This document shows positions 23,188-32,700 of a stretch of DNA of 43,268 bases, piece after piece; positions within the stretch are counted from its first letter, which is position 1, and each line of letters begins with the position of its first letter. The translations under genes and the position numbers were made by a program. Origin of the DNA: Bacteroidota bacterium (GTDB lineage Bacteria; Bacteroidota; Bacteroidia; Flavobacteriales; Flavobacteriaceae); NCBI GenBank assembly GCA_023437485.1, contig JAEZGB010000065.1, positions 1 through 43,268 of the forward strand, in the 5' to 3' direction. The notes below the pieces were generated by a model. The model did no database searches, was not told the DNA's origin, and saw only the letters and a list, made by a program, of their open reading frames with translations.

Positions 23188-23236
23188 ATGACCAAAATCA
23201 TAAAAGTGGTGACAACTGAGTTCCTACCTTTGTAAA
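23188..23236 (+). promoter_or_regulatory. Predicted FNR-type promoter of the CopD-hemerythrin-hemN operon
   Basis: The inverted repeat ATGACCAAAATCAT lies at 23188-23201 (centre 23194.5). TACCTTTG at 23225-23232 is an exact TAnnTTTG -7 element ending 37.5 bp from the centre. The predicted start is about 23236, giving a 13-nt leader. The nos operon promoter faces the other way, with its own palindrome 128 bp away, so this divergent region uses two sites instead of sharing one. Confidence 0.75.
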
Positions 23237-23248
23237 ATAATAATCGCC

Positions 23249-23701
23249 ATGGCCTTGCACCACCTCTTATTGATCACGCATTTAATCGCCGCTGCAGTGT
23301 GGGTCGGCGGGCATTTGGTGTTGTCGCTCACCATCCTTCCGCAGGCTGTCAAACAAAAAAACGGTTTGCTGATACTGGATTTTGAATCCCGTTTTGAAGC
23401 TTGGGGAATGTCTTCGCTGGTATTGCTTGTGGTTTCGGGAATTGCGATGGCGTATAATTATGGTGTCCGGTTGGAAAATTGGTTTGAGTTCAGCAGCGCA
23501 GTGGAACGCGTTGTCTCGGCCAAATTGCTGATGTTGTTCCTGACACTTGCACTGGCCATGAGCGCAAGATTCGGCGCAATCCCGCGTTTGATCAGGCAGC
23601 CGACTAAAACAAACACAATGGCCCTACACATTATCCTGGTCACAATAACGGGAACCGCGATGCTGGTCATGGGAAGTTTTATAAGATTTGGAGGAATATG
23701 A
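23249..23701 (+). CDS. CopD-like four-helix membrane protein
   Basis: 150 aa with four predicted membrane helices. The first contains HHLLLITHLIAAAVWVGGHLV, with several histidines in a pattern shared with the CopD domain family (putative copper or heme membrane proteins). A Trp-rich loop (LENWFEF) follows helix 2. It is the first gene of an operon with a hemerythrin-like protein and hemN; its stop overlaps the next start by 4 bp. A heme or copper role is inferred from the histidines and the company. Confidence 0.75.
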   Translation: MALHHLLLITHLIAAAVWVGGHLVLSLTILPQAVKQKNGLLILDFESRFEAWGMSSLVLLVVSGIAMAYNYGVRLENWFEFSSAVERVVSAKLLMLFLTLALAMSARFGAIPRLIRQPTKTNTMALHIILVTITGTAMLVMGSFIRFGGI

Positions 23702-24156
23702 CTGATAAAAAACCACTCAAAAGGAGCAAGGAGCTCAGGTCCTTTAGTGTTGACCATCATCACGGGCTGCTGCTATCCTGGAAGATCAGGACCGGATTCA
23801 AAAAGGGAATTGAGGTAAAGCGGATGGCAAATTATGTCGAATGGTTTTACCAAAACCACCTGATGCCGCATTTCAAACTCGAGGAACAGTATATGTTTCC
23901 GGTTTTGGGCGATGCCGATCCGGACATAGTAAAGGCCCTTGACGATCACCGGGAATTGACCGCTTTGATTGAGAACAGGAACCAGCCTGAAGCGCTCCAC
24001 CAATTGGCCGATGCACTTGAAGCGCACATCCGGTTTGAGGAACGCGTACTATTTGGGCGCATTCAGCAGGCCGCCACCCCTGACCAGCTAACCCGGATCG
24101 AACAGATCCATGACAGCGAAAAATTTGTTGAACACCATGACGAATTCTGGAAATAA
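23698..24156 (+). CDS. Hemerythrin-like (HHE) cytoplasmic protein
   Basis: 152 aa. Four-helix bundle with hemerythrin-type iron ligands: DHHHG (H20-H22), HLMPHFKLEEQYMFP (H54, H58, E62), DDHREL (H84), AHIRFEERVLF (H110, E114) and EHHDEF (H146). Unlike Ric it has no N-terminal ScdA domain. Such proteins bind O2 or NO at a di-iron site or store iron. Translational overlap with both neighbours (ATGA with the CopD-like gene, TAATG with hemN) indicates coordinated expression under the palindrome-linked promoter. Confidence 0.87.
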   Translation: MTDKKPLKRSKELRSFSVDHHHGLLLSWKIRTGFKKGIEVKRMANYVEWFYQNHLMPHFKLEEQYMFPVLGDADPDIVKALDDHRELTALIENRNQPEALHQLADALEAHIRFEERVLFGRIQQAATPDQLTRIEQIHDSEKFVEHHDEFWK

Positions 24157-25520
24157 TGAGCCAATCGATAATTCAAAAATACAACGTTCCCGGACCGCGC
24201 TACACCTCGTACCCTACTGTGCCGTATTGGGAAGAAGACAAGTTTGACCCCGATCGATGGAAAGCGCTTTTGATCCAATCCTATAATGAATCCAACCTGA
24301 CCGAGGGAATTAGCGTGTACATTCACCTGCCGTTCTGCGAAAGCCTTTGTACGTTTTGCGGATGCAACAAACGCATTACCAAACGCCATGATGTGGAAGA
24401 GGTGTACATCGAAGCATTGTTGCGCGAATGGGAAATGTACACATCATTACTTCCGCAGGTTCCTCAGATAAGGGAATTGCACCTTGGCGGCGGAACCCCT
24501 ACTTTTTTTAAACCCTCAAACCTTGAAGCGCTGCTCAACAATATCTTTGCAAAAGCCCATAGGGCCAAAGGTTTTGAATATTCCTTTGAAGGCCATCCCA
24601 ACAATACAACCCGCGAGCATCTGCAGTCGCTCTATGACCTTGGGTTTCGGCGCGTGAGTTTTGGCGTTCAGGAATATGACCCCGTGGTGCAAAAGGCCAT
24701 CCACCGCATTCAACCGTTTCAAAACGTGGCCAATGTTACCCGCTGGGCCAGAGAGATCGGATATACCTCCATCAGCCACGACCTTGTTTTTGGGCTTCCT
24801 TTTCAAACCCTGGACAATGTTCGGGACACCATTGAGAAAACCAAATTGCTCAACCCTGACCGAATCTCCTTTTACAGTTATGCGCATGTCCCGTGGATCA
24901 AGGGGAACGGCCAGCGCGGGTTCAGTGAGGAAAATCTGCCAAAAGATGACGAGAAGCGCAGGCTCTATGAAGTGGGCAAGGAATTGCTTTTCCAAAACGG
25001 CTACCGCGAAATCGGGATGGACCATTTTGCGCTCCCCGATGATTCCATGTATGAATCGTTCGCCGGCGGGACGCTGCACCGCAACTTTATGGGATATACA
25101 TCGTCAAAAACCCAGGTCATGATCGGCCTCGGGGTTTCGGCCATTGGCGATATCTGGTACGGCTTCGCCCAAAATGAAAAGAAACTTGAGGCTTACTATG
25201 ATCTCATTGCCAACGGCAGGTTGCCGGTTACACGCGGGCATCTGCTCAGTGCCGAAGACCTCATCATCCGCAAGCACATCCTCAATTTGATGTGCCGGTT
25301 TGAAACCTCGTGGCAATACGGCACCGATTATTTCCCCGAACTCCCGGAAGTGCTCGCCTCGCTAAATGAGATGCGCCGTGACGGCCTGCTTGAGATTCAT
25401 CAGGAAAGCCTGAGCGTGACCGAGGCGGGGAAACCCTTTGTACGAAACATCTGCATGGCATTTGACCTCAGGCTCAGGCGCAAGGCACCGGATACGCAGT
25501 TGTTCTCAATGACGGTTTAA
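24156..25520 (+). CDS. hemN: Oxygen-independent coproporphyrinogen III oxidase
   Basis: 454 aa radical-SAM enzyme. The N-terminal YxHLPFCESLCTFCGCNKR region holds the cluster cysteines (C61, C65, C68) plus C70, as in true HemN. LHLGGGTPTFF is the SAM-binding glycine motif. The length matches HemN (about 455 aa), not the shorter HemW. It decarboxylates coproporphyrinogen III to protoporphyrinogen IX without oxygen, supplying heme for the cytochromes and globin nearby. Its TAA stop interlocks with the stop of the converging kinase gene within TTAA at 25517-25520, leaving no room for a terminator between them. Confidence 0.96.
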   Translation: MSQSIIQKYNVPGPRYTSYPTVPYWEEDKFDPDRWKALLIQSYNESNLTEGISVYIHLPFCESLCTFCGCNKRITKRHDVEEVYIEALLREWEMYTSLLPQVPQIRELHLGGGTPTFFKPSNLEALLNNIFAKAHRAKGFEYSFEGHPNNTTREHLQSLYDLGFRRVSFGVQEYDPVVQKAIHRIQPFQNVANVTRWAREIGYTSISHDLVFGLPFQTLDNVRDTIEKTKLLNPDRISFYSYAHVPWIKGNGQRGFSEENLPKDDEKRRLYEVGKELLFQNGYREIGMDHFALPDDSMYESFAGGTLHRNFMGYTSSKTQVMIGLGVSAIGDIWYGFAQNEKKLEAYYDLIANGRLPVTRGHLLSAEDLIIRKHILNLMCRFETSWQYGTDYFPELPEVLASLNEMRRDGLLEIHQESLSVTEAGKPFVRNICMAFDLRLRRKAPDTQLFSMTV

Positions 25521-26740
25521 TTGGGAATAAAAATGTCAAACCGCGCGCCGTTGTTCACTTCACTGCTGGCGGTGATAAAGCCGTTGTGGTTGTCAACGAT
25601 CTTCTTGACGATCGCCAGCCCGATCCCGGTACCTTCATAAACATCGCGGCTGTGGAGTTTTTGGAAAACCTCAAATATCCTCTCGCTAAACGAGGCGTCA
25701 AAACCAATCCCGTTGTCGCGCACGGTAATGTGGCAATATTCCTTTTCAGGGACCAGCCGGTCATGGAACAAATCGCTTCCCTTGACCGTTTTGGCCTTGA
25801 CCGTAATGTGCGGCTGGTTCACCGGATGGGTGAATTTAAGCGCATTGCTCATCAGGTTTTGCATCAATTGGGTGAACTGGAAAGGAATAATGCGTGCATG
25901 GCAAACATCGTTTACGTCAACCAGCGCATTTTTTGACTCGATTTTTTCCTGCAGATCGCTCACCACATCTTCCAGAATTTCCCGCAAATGCGTCTGCTCA
26001 AATTTGCGTTCGGTGGCATTGGTCCTTGAAAACGCCAGCAGGCTTTCAATAAGCTGACGCATACGTTCGGCGGCCAGCTGTACCCGCTGGAACTGATGTT
26101 TGCCTTTCTCCGATAAATTTTCGCTTTCGCCCAGCATGATCAGGCTGATAAAAGTCTGGATTTTCCTGAGCGGCTCCTGCAAATCATGGCTTGAAACATA
26201 AGTGAAGGCTTCGAGCTCCTTGTTTGCCATCCGAAGCTCCTGCGCGTGGTCTTCAATTTCCTGGTTGCGCTGCGCGAGTTCGCGGTTGGCGTCCATCAAA
26301 GCTTCATTCAGGGCGCGCATCTGGTCTTCCTTGAGCTGAAGTTCGTGGTTCTTGCGGTAAAGTTCGGCAAATACCTGCACCTTTGCCTTGAGGATTTCGG
26401 GCGACAAAGGTTTGATCATATAATCAACCGCACCAGCCTGATAGCCCTTAAATATGTATTCCGACCGGTCCATATTGGCAGTCAAAAAGATGATCGGCAC
26501 GTGTTTGAGCTTGTCGCTTTGCCGAATCAGTTCGGCGGTCTCGAATCCATCCATCATTGGCATCTGGACATCCATCAGGATAATCGCAAAGTCCTGGTCG
26601 CGGAGCAGAATCCGCAACGCGTCCTTGCCTGATTTTGCCTCAACAAAGTCATAGCCCTGGCCCGAAAGGACAACCTGCAGGGACAAAAGGTTCTCCTGCT
26701 TGTCGTCAACCAATAAAATTTTAACGCGGTGAGCCTCCAT
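25517..26740 (-). CDS. Response regulator-histidine kinase hybrid
   Basis: 407 aa, no membrane helix. An N-terminal receiver domain (1-125; phosphoacceptor D57 in ILMDVQMP, K110) is followed by a coiled coil (about 130-178), HisKA with H185 (YVSSHDLQEPLRKIQ) and a HATPase domain with NALKF, DNGIGF and GTGIGLAIVKK. Putting the receiver before the kinase suggests that phosphorylation from another kinase controls this one. It starts 5 bp after the stop of the poly-HAMP kinase gene, so it is likely its partner. The signal is unknown. Confidence 0.92.
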   Translation of the reverse strand: MEAHRVKILLVDDKQENLLSLQVVLSGQGYDFVEAKSGKDALRILLRDQDFAIILMDVQMPMMDGFETAELIRQSDKLKHVPIIFLTANMDRSEYIFKGYQAGAVDYMIKPLSPEILKAKVQVFAELYRKNHELQLKEDQMRALNEALMDANRELAQRNQEIEDHAQELRMANKELEAFTYVSSHDLQEPLRKIQTFISLIMLGESENLSEKGKHQFQRVQLAAERMRQLIESLLAFSRTNATERKFEQTHLREILEDVVSDLQEKIESKNALVDVNDVCHARIIPFQFTQLMQNLMSNALKFTHPVNQPHITVKAKTVKGSDLFHDRLVPEKEYCHITVRDNGIGFDASFSERIFEVFQKLHSRDVYEGTGIGLAIVKKIVDNHNGFITASSEVNNGARFDIFIPN

Positions 26741-26745
26741 ACGGA

Positions 26746-29700
26746 CTAATTTTTAAGCCATACCCTCATCAGTGATGAGAGCTGATCCACATTCACGGGC
26801 TTGGTTATATAATCCGACGCTCCTGATTCAATGCACCGCTGGCGGTCGCCTTTCATGGCTTTCGCGGTTACTGCAATGATGGTCAAATCTTTGTGTTTCG
26901 GGTTTTTGCGGATGGTTTTCATCGTTTCATACCCGTCCATCTCCGGCATCATGATATCCATCAGCACAATGTCGAAATTTTTGTGTTTCTCCAAAAGGTT
27001 GATGGCCTCCTGGCCGCTTTCGGCGCTGATAACATTGAGGCCGAACCGCTCAAGGGCCGTTGTGAGTGCAAATAGGTTCCGAACGTCGTCATCCACCAAC
27101 AGTACATTTTTGCCTGACAGCACATCTTCACGCATGTAGTAGTTCTCGATGCGTTCGCGCATTTCCTCGGGCAATTCCTTGTGTACCCGGTGCAGGAACA
27201 GCGCGGCCTGATCTACGAGTTGGTCAAGTGAACTGGCACTTTTGGTGATGATGCGGTTGGCGTAACGATTGAGCCTGTTGCGTTGTTTTCGGTTCACGTC
27301 CCGCGCCGAATGGATGATGAGCGCCGTATCCTGTCCCGTGAGGTTGTTTTCAAGATCGGTAATAATATCAAGCCCGTCGGCGTCAGGAAGCACTAGGTCA
27401 AGGATGATACAATCAAAGGATTGTTGGGAAATCAATTTTACTGCTTCCCTTGCCGTGGTTGCCGTAAATACTTCGACATCGCTGCCCCGAACCGCGTCAG
27501 CTACCATATTCAGTTCGAGTTCATTGTCATCTACAACCAGCAACTTCTTGGTTTTTTTCTCGCTGAAGTTGTGGATGTCGTTAAACAGATAATCCAGGGA
27601 TTCACTTTTGATGGGTTTGACCAGAAAATTCCGCGCGCCCCGTTTAAGCCCGTTGTTTCGGTCATCTTCACCTGAAATGATATAAACCGGAATATGCCTG
27701 AAAGTGAAATCGGTTTTGAGGCGGTCCAGGATTTTCCATCCGCTCGTATCAGGCATGTTGATGTCCATCGTGATGGCGTGCGGGTTGAATTGGTTGATAA
27801 AATCCACCACATCATTCCCCCTTGTGGTCACAATCGCCTTTACGCCGTTTTCACGCGCTTTGTCGAGCATGATTTTCGCAAAGGTCAGGTTGTCTTCGGC
27901 AATCAGCAGGACCTTGTCTTCAGGTTTGATGTCGCCGCGGTCGTCGCCCACTTCATCCACAAAAAACAGGTCGATGTCCGATCCGTCAAAGTTGCTCTCA
28001 GTTGTTGACTTAAGCGTGGACCTGACCGGCGCAGGTATGTCATTCGACGCATCCGAAACCTCGCTTACCTCAATCCCGTCGGCATCCTGCGGAACAAATT
28101 TGAGAGGCAAAAACAACGTAAAGCGGCTTCCCTGGTTCACTTCTGATTCGAGTTCGATTGATCCGCCCAATAGATCCGAGAGCCCTCGGCTGATTGAAAG
28201 CCCCAGGCCTGTTCCGCCATATTTGCGCGAAGTTGATCCCTCGGCCTGCTGGAACGCCTCAAAAATGATGTTTTGCTTCTCCTTCGATATCCCGATTCCG
28301 GTGTCGCTGATCTCAAAAGCAATAACCGTTTCGGCATTGTCCAGGCTCGCGTTTCGCATCTTCCAGCTGTTGTCGGCTTTGTAGATTTTGAGCCCGACCT
28401 CGCCCTTCTCGGTAAATTTGAACGAGTTAGAGAGCAGGTTCTTTAGGATCTGGTTGAGTCGCTGGCTGTCGGTTTCAATCTGTTCCGGGAGTTGCTCGTC
28501 CATGTCGATCGTGAATTTCAGGTGTTTGGCCTCAGAGATCGGGTTGAACGTTGACTCCACGAAGCGGCTGATTTCCCTGAATGAGATCGGGCTGTAATCA
28601 ACTGAAATATAACCCGATTCAATTTTCGAAAGGTCGAGGATATCGTTGATCAGTTGGATAAGGTCATCCCCGCATGCGTTGATGGTTTTTGCGAACTGGA
28701 TCTGTTTATCGGTCAGGTTGCCGTCGCGGTTTGAGATGAGTTCGTTGGCCAAAATCTGAAGCGAGTTGAGCGGCGTCCGGAGCTCGTGCGACATATTGGC
28801 CAGGAATTCGGATTTGTATTTGGATGTGAGGGCAAGCTGGTCGGCCTTTTCCTCCAGCGCCTTACGCGCCTCCTCAACCTCCTGGTTCTTGATTTCCACC
28901 TCCGATTTCTGGTTCGCCAGCAGGATTGCCTTCTCCTCGAGTTCCTCGTTGGTCATCTTCAATACCTCCTGCTGGCTCTTGAGCTCGCTGGCAAGCGACT
29001 GCGACTGTACCAAGAGTTCCTCGGTACGCGAGTTGGATTCAATCGTGTTAAGTACGATACCAATGGATTCGGTAAGCCCTTCAAGGAAGTCCAAATGCGT
29101 TTGGCTAAAGCTGTCCAGCGACGCGAGTTCGATTACCGCCTTGAGCCTGTCTTCAAAAAGCACGGGAAGAATAATCACGTTGTGCGGCCTGGCATCGCCA
29201 AGACCTGACGAAATCCTGATGTAATCTTTTGGAACATTGGAGAGCAGCATGCGCTCCTTTTGCACTGCGACCTGCCCGATAAGGCCTTCGCCCATCGAAT
29301 ATTGCGTTGGCGCGTTCTTGCGCTTGACGTATGCGTAGGAGGCGATGAGGTTCAGTTTGGAATCCATGAATTGCTCGTCCTCCTGCAAAATATAGAAAAG
29401 CCCGTGCTGGGCGGTAACCACCGTTGCAAGTTCCGACAGGATTTTACTGGTAACCGAGTTGAGCTCTTTTTGGCCCTGAAGCATCTGCGTAAATTTCGCC
29501 AGGTTGGATTTGAGCCAATCCTGTTCCTGGTTCCGGAGCGTGGTTGCCTTGAGGTTGAAGATCATCTGGTTGATGGTATCCTTCAAGGCCTCAACCTCGC
29601 CTTTCGCCTCAACCCCGATGGTACGCGTAAGGTCACCCTGGGTTACGGCCGTTGCCACCTCCGAGATCGCACGCACCTGAGTGGTGAGGTTCGCGGCGAG

Positions 29701-32700
29701 CTGGTTTACGTTTTCGGTGAGGTTCTTCCAGGTTCCCGATGCGCCCGGCACGTTTGCCTGTCCGCCGAGTTTTCCTTCGACCCCTACCTCGCGCGCCACC
29801 GTCGTTACCTGATCGGAGAAGGTCGCGAGCGTGTCGATCATTTCGTTGATCGTATCGGTTAACTGGGCCACTTCGCCTTTTGCCTCAATTGATAATTTCT
29901 GTTTCAAGTTTCCTTTGGCTACCGACGTTACAACTTTTGCGATACCACGAACCTGTCCGGTAAGGTTGGATGCCATCAGGTTCACCGAGTCGGTGAGATC
30001 CTTCCAGGTTCCGGCGACACCCTTTACTTCGGACTGGCCGCCGAGTTTTCCTTCGGTACCAACTTCCCTCGCCACACGCGTTACCTCCGATGCGAACGAG
30101 TTGAGCTGCTCCACCATCGTGTTGATCGTGTTCTTCAGGTCGAGAATCTCGCCCTTTACATCCACCGTGATCGGTTTGGAAAGGTCGCCGTTGGCCACCG
30201 CTTTAGTTACCTCGGCAATGTTCCGCACCTGGGCTGTAAGGTTACCCGCCATCTGGTTTACCGAGTCGGTCATATCCTTCCAGGTTCCCGCAACACCCGG
30301 CACGAACGCCTGGCCCCCGAGTTTCCCTTCGGTACCAACTTCTCGCGCCACACGCGTTACCTCCGATGCGAAGGCGCGAAGCTGATCCACCATTGTGTTT
30401 ACCGTTTCCTTGAGCTGTAGGATTTCACCGCGTACGTCTGCCGTAATCTTCTTGGACATGTCGCCGTTGGCCACCGCGATGGTCACCTCGGCAATGTTAC
30501 GCACCTGGGCCGTAAGGTTACCCGCCATCTGGTTCACCGAGTCGGTCAAATCCTTCCAGGTCCCCGCGACGCCCGGCACGTTCGCCTGGCCCCCGAGTTT
30601 CCCTTCGGTACCAACTTCCCTGGCCACACGGGTTACTTCCGATGCAAATTCCCGCAGCTGGTCCACCATTGTGTTTAGCGTTTCCTTGAGCTGAAGGATC
30701 TCACCGCGAACGTCCACCGTAATTTTCCGGGACATGTCCCCGTTGGCCACCGCGATCGCCACATCAGCGATGTTACGCACCTGGGCCGTCAGGTTACCCG
30801 CCATCTGGTTCACCGAGTCGGTCAAATCCTTCCAGGTTCCCGCAACACCCGGCACGTTTGCCTGGCCGCCGAGTTTCCCTTCGGTACCTACCTCGCGCGA
30901 CACCCGCGTTACCTCCGATGCAAAGGAGCGCAACTGGTCCACCATCGTGTTGATCGTATTCTTGAGTTCGAGGATTTCCCCCTTAACGTCTACCGTAATC
31001 TGGAGCGAAAGGTCGCCCTTGGCTACCGCTGTTGTTACGTCGGCGATGTTACGCACCTGCGCCGTAAGGTTACCCGCCATCTGGTTCACCGAGTCGGTGA
31101 GATCCTTCCAGGTTCCCGCGACACCGGGCACGTTTGCCTGGCCGCCGAGTTTCCCTTCGGTACCTACCTCGCGCGCCACTCGCGTTACCTCCGATGCGAA
31201 CGAGTTGAGCTGGCCCACCATCGTGTTGATCGTGTTCTTGAGCTCGAGGATTTCCCCTTTTGTATCCACCGTGATCTGGCGCGAAAGGTCACCCTTGGCC
31301 ACCGCCGTGGTCACCTCGGCAATGTTACGCACCTGGCCGGTAAGGTTGGACGCCATCTGGTTTACCGAGTCGGTGAGATCCTTCCAGGTTCCGCCGACGC
31401 CTTTAACTTTCGCCTGTCCACCGAGCTTCCCTTCGGTACCAACCTCAAGCGCCACACGGGTTACCTCGGATGAGAACGAGTTGAGCTGATCCACCATCGT
31501 GTTGATGGTTTTCTTGAGCTCGAGGATCTCGCCCTCGGCATGCGCCGTAATTTTCTTGGAAAGGTCGCCATTGGCCACCGCGGTGGTTACCTCGGCGATG
31601 TTACGCACCTGCCCGGTAAGGTTTGATGCCATCTGGTTTACCGAATCGGTAAGATCCTTCCACGTCCCGCCGACACCTTTTACTTTTGCCTGGCCTCCCA
31701 GCTTCCCTTCGGAACCTACCTCACGCGCCACACGCGTTACCTCGGCGCCAAACGAGTTGAGCTGATCCACCATCGTATTGATCGTATTCTTGAGCTCGAG
31801 GATTTCCCCCGCAACGTTTACCGTAATTTTTTTGGACAAATCGCCTTTGGCCACCGCCGTGGTTACCTCGGCGATGTTACGCACCTGACCGGTAAGGTTG
31901 GATGCCATCTGGTTTACCGAATCGGTGAGATCCTTCCACACACCGCCAACGCCACGTACCTTCGCCTGGCCGCCGAGCTTTCCTTCGGAACCTACTTCAC
32001 GTGCCACACGTGTTACCTCGGACGAGAATGAGTTGAGCTGATCCACCATCGTATTGATCGTGTTCTTGAGCTCCAGGATTTCCCCCTTAACGTCCACCGT
32101 AATTTTTTTGGAAACTTCACCGCGCGCAACCGCCGTGGTTACATCGGCAATGTTCCGCACCTGTCCGGTGAGGTTGGAGGCCATCTGGTTTACCGAATCG
32201 GTGAGATCCTTCCACGTTCCGCCGACGCCCTTTACCTGCGCCTGCCCGCCGAGTTTCCCTTCGGTACCCACCTCACGTGCCACACGGGTTACCTCGCTCG
32301 AGAACGAGTTGAGCTGATCCACCATCGTGTTGATCGTGTTTTTGAGCTCCTGGATCTCGCCCTTTACGTCAACCGTAATTTTCTTGGAAAGGTCACCTTT
32401 GGCCACCGCTGTGGTCACATCGGCAATGTTACGCACCTGTCCGGTAAGGTTGGAGGCCATCTTGTTTACCGAATCGGTAAGATCCTTCCAAACACCGCCC
32501 ACGCCGCGAACTTTCGCCTGGCCACCGAGTTTCCCTTCGGTACCCACTTCACGTGCCACACGGGTTACCTCCATCGAAAAGAGGTTAAGCTGCTTCACCA
32601 TCCCGTTTACTTCCTTGGCGATTCGGAGGAATTCACCCTGAAGCGGGTTGCCTTCAATGGAGAGTGGCATTTCCTGCGAAAGGTTTCCTTTGGCCACCGA

